Part shown: one piece after another, positions 1 to 11,295 of the stretch
Position numbering within the stretch: the first letter of the stretch is position 1
Layout: each line of letters begins with the position of its first letter
Source: Histoplasma ohiense
Taxonomy: Eukaryota > Ascomycota > Eurotiomycetes > Onygenales > Ajellomycetaceae
Reading direction: 5' to 3'
Assembly: GCA_017607445.1 (NCBI GenBank)
Contig: JAEVHH010000005.1
Span: 1,059,001-1,123,000 of the forward strand
DNA length: 64,000 bases
Position numbers and translations under genes: made by a program
Notes under the pieces: generated by a model
The model's database searches: none
Told to the model about the DNA's origin: nothing
Seen by the model: the letters and a program-made list of their open reading frames with translations, nothing else

Positions 1-1604
1 CGCAAATTTCTCGGGGGCATTTAGTAGGCTCTGCAATTTTGCCGCGGTCGATGTCAACGGCAACACTGAAGTGACAAGTCTCGCAGCGGAAGAACGCTGT
101 AATAGTGACCATCAGCGCGTTGCCAAATCGTGATTGGGAGGGTGGTGATCGCTACTTACCTTCCTTCATGTCAGGGATTATAGGGGTTGCCCGAATAACA
201 AGGCCTTTGATGCTGATGAGTTTATCCATGTCTGTGGTTGAAGAAAGTGTCAATAACAAATTTTTTTTTAAAAAAAAAGAAAATTGAGGTTAAGCTAGCG
301 TACCAGCGGGATCCAAGTCTCTCATGTTGACCGTCTTGTCTAATCCAAATGGTAGGACCTTGAAAGTTTTGTTTTCCACGTCCACCATTAGATTTGGCAC
401 CTCCGTCGGCTGACCTCGTCCAGCCTCAGCTCCAATATCAGAGCTGGTGACAGGCGGTACTGAACTGTTATCTCTTGCCCTAGGTTGACGTCGTTGATTG
501 GCTTGTGCTCTGAGTGATTCCATTTCCTTCAATGCCAGTTCAATCATGACATCCTTAACTACCTGATCCATGATGGGAATAATTTCCTGTGGGTACGCTT
601 GGACCTGGTGCCAAAGCTTCAGCGTTGACGGGTATGCCTTCAGGTTGCGGATATCCAGGTTGAGCCCTGTTACCCCAAGTTGTCGCATATCATTCAGCAT
701 CTTGATGTATTCCTTTTCGTCAGCTGCTGCACCCATTGCACGGGTTTCTTCTTCAGAAGCGCCATCTGCCCACATGCGGTATTTCTTGGCGAAATTGTAT
801 AGGAAATTCTTAAATGCGGACATCGAGTCCTGGATGGAGATGTTGGTACCCCAAATGATACGAGTAGAACTTCCACCAAGGGCGTCGGCCTCGGAGGTGT
901 CTGGCTGTACATTTGAAAACGTGGCATCTGAATGAGGTTCACCATCACGGACTGGCATGCCATTCTCATTGACGAATACTCGTCTCCGCTGGCTTGATGA
1001 GGGTCCGAAGGCATCGGAGTGGATAGCACCTCGTCTTGTCGAAACATTGGGAAGGCCATTTGATCCAATTGATTGCGATGACCGGACAAAAAGACCACTG
1101 CTGCTGCTTGGGATATCAGCTGTCCGGCTCGGGCGGCTGTTTGCACGAGTTGGGCTTGAACTAGACATGTAGCGAATTGGTGAGGAATCTGTTGAACGAT
1201 ATTGATTTATGTTGTCATTAGCCTTTGATTCATATTTTTCAAAACAAAATAGACCTAGGAACGTATGATACTCTAATACCTCCAATCAGGCGAGCATTTG
1301 CTCTGGGAGTCCTTTCAATATCATCAGTGCTTGGAGGTTCTCTAATTGGGGAACTGATGTCCATTCTTGAACTCGCATCGTCGGCAGGAGCTTGTTGAGG
1401 TTCAGGTGGGGGGGATGACCGGAAGCGTAACGGGGATGAGGAGGGAATGCCGGCTTCTCTTAGCGATCTCGAAGCCCGTGGGGTAGTCTGCGAGGCATTC
1501 TGCGATGGTTGCCCGCTGCTCGTCGCACTTGGGCGAGTGGGAGTTGAAGTTGCAGAGTTTCTTGCCGGTCGACCACGACGACGGGCAGAACCAGGAGACG
1601 ACAT
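1..1604 (-). CDS. mcm4: MCM4/Cdc54 replicative helicase subunit, N-terminal part (partial)
   Basis: This is the N-terminal half of Mcm4, one of the six subunits of the nuclear MCM2-7 helicase that licenses and unwinds replication origins. I read exons on the minus strand at 1604-1280, 1188-304, 231-160 and 96 to the left edge, all joined at GT-AG sites in frame. The Ser/Pro-rich disordered N-terminal tail, about 130 residues in exon 1 and the start of exon 2, is typical of Mcm4 and carries SP/TP sites. It is followed by the very conserved stretch WGTNISIQDSMSAFKNFLYN and, across the exon 2-3 junction, by MDKLISIKGLVIRATPIIPD, the MCM OB-fold. The last visible exon begins the zinc-binding CxxC region (FRCETCH). 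The AAA+ ATPase domain lies outside the window. The start is the first ATG of exon 1. Upstream MluI-box-like sites suggest G1/S transcription. Confidence 0.95.
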
Positions 1605-4600
1605 TGTGCAAAAGTCTGTCTAAGTGGTTATGATTACCAGTGGTAGGATGGATCAATTATCACTAAACGTCTGTCCTAGTATCGATGTGAGTGGTAAGAA
1701 GGAGAGCTGTTGGAAATGATTGACGGAATTTTTGGCAAGGAAAAGCTGCCACAGGTAGGAACGCGAGAGAAACGCGAGCTTCCAGTAACGCGTAAAGTGA
1801 TTTCCTATTTGGGATAGCGCGTGCGTCCACCAAATCCTTTGAGCCGAATTAAGGTTATTTATTTGGATACTCGTACTACGCAGGAGGAATTTTCGTCGCC
1901 TGCCTTTACACTGAACTCCCCATTAATCTCTCCATTTTAATCTCCAATCTAGGAGTATTGTTTCTTTTGAAGGTTGCTCCCAAATGGACAGGAAAATAGC
2001 TGATAGCTGAATCCAACATGCTCCAAGCATGCTCCAGAAATTGAGCCCATTCCGTACCCTGGTGACCCTACATCTGATCTGGTACGACTAGCTTTCCCTT
2101 CATTACAGCCTTGTACTGACCCAGGTGTGATTCTCCTTGCGGTTTGGCGCGCTGTCTCGTAGCCATGGCTTAGGCGGTGTCCGAGGACGGATCCGAATGT
2201 TCAGAGCCAGCGTCGCGATAAATGGTTGTTGTAAAGGGTTGATTCGGAGCGAAGGCCGTTGTAGTTCGAGCCAGCAGCCTTGAATTCGCTCCAAGTAATC
2301 CTGACAACCGCAGAAACGCCAGAAATGCGTCTCGCGGCAGCACGTCTGTGAAAGCTACTAGTCACTATGGGCTTACTGACCTTTTCTATCAAGACGATTC
2401 AAATAAGTGAATATGATATGGCTGTCTATCCATGATGCTCAAGCGGAAGAGACATAGATGCAGGATCTCTGGCCGTTGTGACGGCCAAGAATTAATGATA
2501 TGCTGCCGTAGCCTTGCATTATGGGTTGAGTCTGCCAGAAGTCATAGTAGCGACGTTGGAGGGTGAGGCCACGGGCCTAGCTGCGGGAGGACCCAGTAAA
2601 GCTCATATTCATCACCATTTGTAGTTCAAGTGCAAATACATCATCAGCAGTCTCGAGGCCACAGAAGAAGCCCCAGGCAAAGCACATTACAAGAGAGAGT
2701 CTCACAAACTGGGTTCAGATAGAGAGAAAGAAATTTAATGTTCTCCCTGCATAGGACGCCAACAAACTGTCATGCAGCGTAGGTTGAGTGACCACAGCCA
2801 TGGAGGAAAATGGACTAACTACTTCTTTTCCCTTAACTTACGGGTCGTGACCTTGGTGTAACTAACTCAAGGTTAGTAAACTAGCGACTTATCAGGTGGA
2901 TGATTGCCTCATTGTTGTTGACCAGGTTTGAAGCAAGCTTTCCCCTTGCCAGATCGCTGATCCAGAGAGCCTGAATGATAATGTGCTGTTCGACTCAATA
3001 TTTCGCTCGCTAGTGGACTGCTGTGGCTGCTGCATGGCTCCACAGTCATTCTTCACACAAAGACTGACATTTGATGAGGACAAGTTTCGCCTTGACGTTC
3101 CTCAACACTCCGACCCCGTTCTTCCTCGTCAGGGGTACGTTTCTTGGAAGTCAAGAGAAGAAGACATAGGACATGAAAGAGTGTATCATGATCCTCGTCC
3201 TGGATCCGGGAAACAAGGCCTCATTTGCAATTGCCCTAGAGCGGTAGCCTTCATGGAAATGAAGGTATGAAGGTTTGGGTTTTATTGTGTTGGAGAGGGT
3301 TACTAGATGGATATGGTGGTGTCTGAGATAAGGAAAGTTTTGAGCCTAAAACATCCTGCTTAAAAAGAAAAAAACACCTTTAATGGGTGATTCCGTTTTA
3401 AGGATTGATCCAGGGACGCAGCGGTTACTCCAAACATGATCCAGATCCAGCATATCAAAACCTCATAGATAGAAAATCACCACACACTGCCAGTTGAGGC
3501 AGCCACAATTGTGGACGCAAACTGCCATCATGAGTTGGAAGCTTCCAGTTTGCTTTGGTATCTAACAATATACGTAATTGCGCATGTCAAGCCAGCCGGA
3601 ATTTCCAGATCCCTGGCGCCATAATCCCAGCATGAAGAATCCGGGGTTGATTTGAGCGCACAGTAGTCCCATGCAACCGTAAATATCCGTGGTGAGGTTA
3701 ATTTACACTTATCAGCACGCCGTTGTTATTCTCGCAGCAATCCCAGCAGAGTAGCAGCGGCTATTATTATTATGATTATGATTAGTATTAGTATTAGTTA
3801 ACTATTATTATTGGTATTAAGAACCGCCAGCTATTAATATCCAGGGCGACAACGCTATACTGCGTACAGAGTACGAGGAACTTCAAAATTGAATACATTG
3901 ATCCAATTCTTGTGTGACACTTGGGCGGTTTCACTCTCGACGTCATTTCTCACAACATCATGTCGGAGATCGCAACGCTGCAGATGCAGCTCACTCGTGT
4001 GATTGGCGCTGCACCGAGCCTTGGAATAGGTATGGAGCCCTGGCCCAAGCCCAGCCTGCCCAGCACGGCGGTAAGGTGACACAAGCCACGGTCAACCCTG
4101 TTTGGGGAGATTTCTTCCATCATCCTTCCGTGAATTTTTTTTGTTTTCATTGATTGATTCCCTTGCTTCCCCCCGCCGCTCGCCGCCCGGCGCGCTATGG
4201 TTCAAAGATTTGACGCTGGCACTGCTGGCGCTCCTGGGAAGTGGGAACTTGGAAGGACCAAACAGACCCACTCGGGTCAGCGCTATGGGAATAATGACGA
4301 TTGCTGGTCCGCTGGGGCATCAGCACTGATCCAGCAGTGGAGACTTTTTGATGGGTTGACAGCACAATCGCCGTCGTGATTGCCCAATATCAGTGTGGCC
4401 GGCGCCTCACCAAACAGGGCGGGCCGCCGGACTCTCCACACCAAAGGGTTTGCCCGCCCAACAAACAGCACACGAGCGGACGGCTTGATGGCATCTCCAA
4501 AATATGCGGGTTTATATTGACTTCTGCTCCAAATTTCCTTGTTTTTTACTTTCTTTCTTCCGCTATTCTACTACTATGTCTTCCAGGCAAACACGGCTTT

Positions 4601-4988
4601 GAGAGTCGCCTCATTGACCTCCCTCTCCATCTTCTATTGGAGATCGATTACAGCAATTGAAAGAAACTTGTTGTATTCCCTTCATTCACTTTCCCTTTGT
4701 GTGCCCATTGGCGGCTGCTCATTCATACATACATAATTCGACTTTCTCTGTATTGTTATTCTCTTTCCCTTTCCATTTCAGTCTCTTCCCTAGAACACGC
4801 CCTCTCCGGTCTGCGAAGTCTGGACTTCTCACACTTGAATCGGCCAAATATTGAACTATTAATTCCTGAATCACCGTCCAGTTCGTCTCTCCCAGCTTGA
4901 GGCTAGCTGTACATCTCGTCAACTTCCTCCATTGTGTGGGCTACAGCGAGGAATTCGTGGTGGACTATGATTCTGGCCCCAGCATAAA
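1605..4988. other. Intergenic region, no gene seen
   Basis: This 3.4 kb stretch separates the divergent mcm4 and OSCA-type genes. The open frames are short, lack a plausible start or conserved content, and overlap on both strands. It holds an AT-rich microsatellite near 3762-3815 built on ATT/ATG/AGT triplets. The CT-rich DNA from about 4530 to 4880 looks like the promoter and 5' leader of the downstream gene. Confidence 0.6.
1761..1793. promoter_or_regulatory. MluI cell-cycle box cluster upstream of mcm4
   Basis: ACGCGT lies at 1788-1793 and two ACGCGA variants lie at 1761-1766 and 1772-1777, within 160-190 bp upstream of the mcm4 start codon. ACGCGT is the binding core of MBF (Mbp1/Res with Swi6), which drives G1/S genes, including MCM genes, in yeasts. 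Function here is inferred from position and motif only. Confidence 0.6.
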
Positions 4989-7900
4989 ATGTCGTCCCCC
5001 AGTAATAGCGACAGCGTGGCCGCTGCGCTTGATGCGCAGAGCGGCACAGGCCAAAAGACAGCGGGAATGTCAATAACCACCTTTTTGGCATCCCTAGCTA
5101 CCGCTCTCATAGTCTTCACAGCTGAAGTCTTATTATTTACGCTGCTCAAGGGAAAGTTGACCAGGATTTAGTGAGTGATTTGGTGTCCACCCATGAAATC
5201 AAATTTAAAAAGTTCAAATCTCTAACAGGGGCTTCCTGCTTTCTTTTCTTTTTAGCCAACCGCGAACATATCTGGTCTCAGAACGAGAACGTACCAACCC
5301 TTCCCCTCCCGGTCTGTTTCGGTGGATTGCTCCTGTGTTCAGGACGTCCAATTCAGAATTCATCCAAAAATGTGGCCTGGATGCTTATTTTTTCCTTCGC
5401 TACCTCCGCATGCTTCTCAAAATTTTTGTCCCACTTTCGTTCATCATCCTACCCGTGCTCATACCCTTGAACAAAGTCGGAGGAAAGGACACACGTGCTG
5501 TTTCGGTCACAGATGACACTCCTTACAATGTATCTGGATTGGATCAGCTGGCGTGGGGTAATATCGCGCCAGAGCATACAGACCGTTATTGGGCCCATCT
5601 GGTTCTTGCTGTTGTCGTCGTCGTTTACGTGTGTGCTGTTTTCTTTGACGAACTTCGAGGTTATATCAGACTACGACAAACATATTTGACATCACCTCAG
5701 CATCGGCTGCGCGCATCAGCCACCACTGTCTTGGTGACCGCCATCCCGTCGAAGTGGTTGTCTGTAGATGCTCTTGATCGTCTGTTCGATGTGTTCCCCG
5801 GAGGCGTCCGCAACATCTGGATAAACCGAAACATGGATGAGTTGAGTGAGAAAGTGAAACTGCGGAACAAACTCGCTTTGAAGCTTGAGTCGGCAGAGAC
5901 GGAACTGATAAAGAAGTGCAAGAAGGCCCAACTTAAACAGGTTAAAGCTCAGGCCAAAAAATCCGGCAAAAAGTCGTCAGAGGTGGATCGCGAAAAGATG
6001 GCTGCGGAACAGAGAGCTTCCCGTCTCGCCCAGGGACCAGGAATTAGTTCAGGGGATCCCCATGAGGCTCATACCATTCGGGAGGTATTGCATGGCCGAA
6101 TGCGTGAGTCGAATGCAGCACAAGACGGACGTGGTAATGGTTCTTTTATTCCACGTGTAGGTGACGGGGTGGGGGCTGTGGGCTCGGGAGTAGCAAGGAT
6201 CGGAAAAACGGTATTGGGCGGTTTCAGGAAGGCTGGTGACACGGCCGAGGGCAGATTTCGAACCACCGGTGGATTTGATGGTGAGGTGGGAAATAATACC
6301 GGAAGCATACCAAACGATAGAGTCGTGGAGGAAGCGAGCTCTGAATTTAGGAATGAAAAGCCTGCTGTGGGCTTGAGGAGAGAGGGAACCACTGCGGCCA
6401 ACCCGCAAGGGGCGGATGTCCAACACCAAGGTAGGGCCAATCCCAACCTCGACCTTGAGGGGGATGAGACTCGACTTTCCGGAGAAACGCATATGGAAGA
6501 AGGGCCCCCTGCAATGGATGGCCCGGCAGACCAACCATCACGTCCAGCGAAATTAAAACTATGGAAAAGCTCGAAGCAGACAAACCCAAAGCCCAACCCT
6601 CAGGATGACCAGTACCCCTTGACTGAACTTTCCCCTGTGACTCCCTCTGGTAAGAATAAGATAGCTCTGCGACTTAAAAGACACGCGCCTGCTAAAGAAG
6701 GCGATCGGGTTGCAGGACAGGAATACCCTCTGGCGTATAACGAAGAGTTTGAGGAAGATGACTATGGCGACCCTCTGTGGATGAAATACATTAAACAGAA
6801 GGATCGTGAAACTATGCGCCTACCCATTTTTGGTTGGACATGGATGCCCGCCATACCTCTTCTTGGCAAGAAAGTCGATAAGATCTATCACTGCCGCCAG
6901 GAAGTCGCGCGCTTGAACCTTGAAATCGAAGTAGATCAGCGGAACCCGGAGAAATTCCCACTCATGAATTCGGCTTTTGTTCAATTTAATCATCAGGTGG
7001 CTGCACATATGGCATGCCAATCCGTCAGTCATCATATACCCAAACAGATGGCGCCACGATTGGTGGAAATATCTCCAGACGACGTCATTTGGGATAATAT
7101 GTCGATCAAATGGTGGGAGCGGTACCTGAGAACCTTTGGGGTGCTCGTCATTGTTACAGCTATGGTTATAGGCTGGGCTTTCCCTGTTGCTTTTACCGGC
7201 TTGCTCTCTCAACTTGCATACCTGGAAGGGAAGTTTCCTTGGCTTCGATGGATTTCCTCAATGCCTGACTGGTTGATTTCAGCAGTCCAGGGTATCTTGC
7301 CCCCACTATTTCTTGCTATCCTCATGGCCATCTTGCCACTAATCCTCCGGTTTCTCTCCCGGAACCAAGGCGTGCACACAGGGATGGCTGTCGAGCTAAC
7401 CGTGCAGAATTATTATTTTGCGTTTTTGTTCGTTCAGATATTCCTCGTCGTCTCAATTTCGTCTGGCTTCACGACTATTTTCAATTCCATCACGGACGTG
7501 ACAAGTATACCCCAACTTTTGGCTCAGAATATTCCTCGTGCGAGTAATTATTTCTTTTCCTACATGGTGCTCCAAGCAATGTCTGTCAGCGCTGGCGCAC
7601 TGGTTCAGATTTTTGCTCTCGTTAGCTGGTTTATCCTGGCTCCGATTTTGGACAACACTGCTAGAATGAAGTGGGCGCGGACCACAAACCTGAATCAGAT
7701 GCAATGGGGTACTTTCTTTCCGGTCTATACGACACTAGCATCGATTGGTAAGTAAACAATATTTCATGTTGCTATCCTCTTTTACGTTGAAATTTCTCAC
7801 TCGTACTCTAACGCATCGCCGTTATATTCTTATAGGGCTTATCTATTGTGTTATTTCTCCGCTCATCATGGTATTCAATGTTCTCACCTTTGGACTCTTT

Positions 7901-8848
7901 TGGTTTGTATATCGATACAATACGCTCTATGTCACGAAATTTCGCTTCGATACGGGTGGTCTTCTTTTCCCGAAAGCTATCAATCAGCTTTTCACTGGCA
8001 TCTACGTCATGGAAATCTGCCTGATCGGCATGTTTTTCCTAGTCAGAGACTCGAAGGGAAATGTTGCTTGTGAAGGCCAAGCAATATGTATGATCGTGGT
8101 TGCCATTCTGACGGTCGGTTTTCAATACCTTCTTAATGAAGCATTCAACCCTTTATTCCGGTATCTCCCGATCACGTTGGAGGACGATGCCTGTCGCCGA
8201 GATGACGAATTCGCTCGAACCCAACGGCGGAAACTGGGTCTTGTAGAAGAAGAGGACGAAGAGGAGAGCGATCAAGACAACGACAGCGCATTCAACCAAG
8301 GCGAGAGACTAGACGAGCAGGGCGACATCAGGTTAGACCGTATTGAGCGCAGGAAGGCAAGGAAAGGAACAATGACTAGACAGATCGGCAAACTCATCCC
8401 GGGCAAGTCGAAACGCATTTCATGGGCCGACCGGTCCAAAAACGGCCGGTCCAAATACTTTGGCGGGCGATCCGACACCACCCTCCCGACCGTTCAACGC
8501 ATGCGTGAAAAGCTGGCACACGATGCCGAATCGCAGGCCCCATCCACCCGCGCCATTGGCCAAGCTCTGTTCTCCGGCATCCACGACGAGCTTGAAGACC
8601 TGACTCCGGACGAGCGTGACCGACTCGTCCAACGGGCGTTCCAACACGAAGCGCTCCGCATGAAACGACCCGTTATCTGGATTCCTCGAGATGATATTGG
8701 AGTCAGTGATGACGAGGTGTTCCGCACGCAGCGATTCAGCAAGCATATATGGATTAGCAATGAATATCAAGCGCTGGATGGACGGTGTCGGGCGATTTTT
8801 AGTCGGAGTCCACCTGATTTCTCCGAAGTGGATTTGATTCAGCTCTGA
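4989..8848 (+). CDS. OSCA/CSC1/TMEM63-family (DUF221) membrane channel
   Basis: This is a calcium-permeable, osmo- or mechanosensitive channel-type membrane protein of the DUF221 family (yeast Csc1, Rsn1 and Phm7 relatives). Exons 4989-5170, 5256-7747 and 7836-8848 give 1228 residues. A first membrane helix is at residues 25-55, followed after the splice by the family motif YQPRTYLVSERER. Two more helices lie near 100-190. The cytosolic RRM-like domain starts at about 215 (TVLVTAIP). A block of about 250 polar, low-complexity residues (about 310-560) interrupts it. The seven-helix DUF221 core spans about 680-995, and the extended C-terminal cytosolic tail ends with the family signature RPVIWIPRDDIGVSDDE. 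Membrane location is clear. Whether it acts in the plasma membrane, vacuole or secretory pathway cannot be told. Confidence 0.93.
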
Positions 8849-10641
8849 GTTGTGAGTATATTGGTTTGTGTGGCCACGTGTTTGATCTTCCTCTTGCTTT
8901 TTTTGGATCCTGTCCTTTCAATCCTTTTTTCTCTCCTTTTTGTTTTGGTCTCTTTTCATTTGGGAAACATATAGCATTGCAACGGCGTTTCGTGCGAGAT
9001 GATTCTATCGCAACCAAACTGAGGGAAAGGAGGAAGGGAGTCAAAAGCATAATACCCAAAAGAAACAGGCGAGGATTTCGTCTTTTTTTTGTTTTCGTTT
9101 TTCCCTTGAATTTTGCATCATACTGTACAAAGAGCGCACAAAAAAAAGAAAAAAAAAAGGGTATAACGCATCTTAAGTTTTCCACACGATCCTTCATACT
9201 TCATACCTCACCTACCTACCACTTACCATGACTTGTCCTCCCCCACCCCACGAACCATTCAGCACATATTCATACACACACACAAGATCTTCATCTACGT
9301 TGTTTATATAATTTTAGAACGAAAGAAAGCTCCATGGCTGTGGCGCATCCATAGCGAGTTTTCCTTCCTGTATATAGAATTATCTGATGGACCCATCAAT
9401 TGATTGATTGATCGATCGATCGATCGGCGAGTTTCTATCCCCGCCACGGTCTGCATATGAATCACCTGACGACAGCCACTCTCTTTCTTTATGTTGGTTA
9501 ACTCCGTAGAATTTGCCCATACGGAGTACATGAGCAAGTGTGTGCGCAGTGTATAACCTTCAACCTACAGCAATAGATAGATAGATGCATAAGAATAATT
9601 AAGACAGCACTGGTAAATTATCTAGTTTAGTCCTCTTCATGATGATGACGATGACGATGATTGCAAATTCTGTAGGAGAAGAAATAACATGCATCCCACT
9701 CTGCCAGGGGCTTGGTTTTGTATATATTTATTTGACCTTTCTGCCTGCTGCTGGAACCAAGGAGAGCAAACACGCAGGCAAGCCTCGAACGCCGCCCGGT
9801 CTCAGCCATCTGCACGCCTGGCCCACAGAAATCATGTTTCGTTTTTCCCGCTCATCGTGTGGGTAGATAAGATAGACTATTGGCTGCTATATTTAAAGAT
9901 GGGCCGGAATGAGTTTAGACGAGAGAAGGGGGACAAATTTGAATTGAATTAAGAGGAAGAGCCAAAATCCGCTGGGTTGGCACGGAATGCAGCGAGCCCC
10001 CGTCCACAGGGAAGAAACACGTTTGTGTTTGTGGACCCGACTCAATCAATGTGGAGGCTGGATGCGATGATGCACGCCATTGCCAACATCCCAGCGCCAG
10101 GCAGGGCTGGACTCCCACATCGAGCTTCCCACGACTTCCTGCACTCCGGAAAACAGAACACAATGTTGGGACCAGGACCGGTCTTATGGAATGGAAGGAT
10201 TGGTTGGCTCTGGCTACATCTACGCCTGGCTCTGTTTTCAGCCCTGGTTTGTTTGGAGTCGAGAGAGTAACGCTCATTTTACTCTGGACTGATGGTGGCT
10301 TTTGGAGACAACAAAGCCTCCAGGCCTGTCTCGCATGTTTCAAAGGGATGGTCGATGGAGGCTTGACCGAGTGGCTCTTTTTCGTTTCTTTTGTCTTCGC
10401 TAAGCCCAACCCTCTTGCGGCATCATATTCTGCATTTAATGAGTCCTGCTGCGATAGTTATGTCTTTTCTTTACGCAAAATGTATCATGCTTTGGGTAGG
10501 ATAAATCTGGAATCTGTATAGAGTTGCTTACCTCCAATTTCAAAGGCCCTCATCCCACAGCATCTCAGTCGAAGAGAGACAAGACACGCTCCCAATCTCT
10601 TTTGAAACATACCACCATTCCCTCAAATTTTGAAAATAACG
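8849..10641. other. Intergenic region, no gene seen
   Basis: This is the 3' flank of the channel gene and the upstream region of the small secreted protein. It contains a tetranucleotide microsatellite of ATTG then ATCG units at about 9398-9427 and a GATGATGACGATGACGATG stretch at 9640-9660. I find no supported coding region. Confidence 0.6.
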
Positions 10642-11295
10642 ATGAGGCCCCTGGCATCCCTTCTACCCCAACTCACCCATCTCCTCCTTTTAGCCCTGTA
10701 CACAAACCCCACCTCTGCCAACAGCTGTATCGGCACCCAGGACTTGAACATCTGCTGTCCCGGTACCCTCTCCGGTGGAGTCACCTCCAACGGAAATGGC
10801 AAAACAACCGCCCACGGCATCTGCTGCATAGACCCTTCAACCATCAAACGTCGAAGCACTGACGCCAACGACTACGACAACATCAACATCATCGATGAAG
10901 CCATCCCCTTCCGCCCGCCCCTCGACCGCCGTCAAAATAACAGAATCAACCTCGGCGCATCAACATGCGGCGAGAACGAAATCCTCATCCCGCTAAGCGC
11001 GCCCGACTTTGCAAGCCAGGTGTCATCAGTCATGGCGTCCATCTCCGGAGAATCGAGCAGCAGCACCCCTGAGCCCACAGGTACAACAAACAAAAATACA
11101 AAGATTGCTGGGTCAGCCACTACCGCGAAAAACTCGGATCAGGAATCTAGGACGACCGCGGCGACGACGACGCCGACGACAACAACAACAGCGTTGAGCA
11201 CCGGCGGCATGCCTGCCGCGACGGGGCAAAGGTCGTACGTCGCTGCCATCGGAGGGGTTATGGCAGCGGCGGTGCTGGTCGCTGGGGGTTTGTGA
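10642..11295 (+). CDS. Small secreted, probably GPI-anchored Cys/Thr-rich protein
   Basis: This single-exon gene of 217 residues is not a family I recognise. The first ATG is at 10642; the upstream in-frame codons offer only TTG. An N-terminal hydrophobic signal (LLPQLTHLLLLALY, residues 7-20) is followed by a likely cleavage site around residue 25 (TSA/NS). The mature start is cysteine rich: one Cys, then two CC pairs (NICCPG and GICCID), then a later lone Cys in STCGEN. A Ser/Thr-rich stalk (ATTTPTTTTTALSTGG) follows. The C-terminus is a hydrophobic segment (YVAAIGGVMAAAVLVAGGL) without a basic end, the usual shape of a GPI-attachment signal. It is therefore probably a cell-wall or plasma-membrane-surface protein. 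Repetitive ACG/ACA codons at about 11153-11190 encode the Thr run and may vary in length between strains. Confidence 0.75.
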   Translation: MRPLASLLPQLTHLLLLALYTNPTSANSCIGTQDLNICCPGTLSGGVTSNGNGKTTAHGICCIDPSTIKRRSTDANDYDNINIIDEAIPFRPPLDRRQNNRINLGASTCGENEILIPLSAPDFASQVSSVMASISGESSSSTPEPTGTTNKNTKIAGSATTAKNSDQESRTTAATTTPTTTTTALSTGGMPAATGQRSYVAAIGGVMAAAVLVAGGL

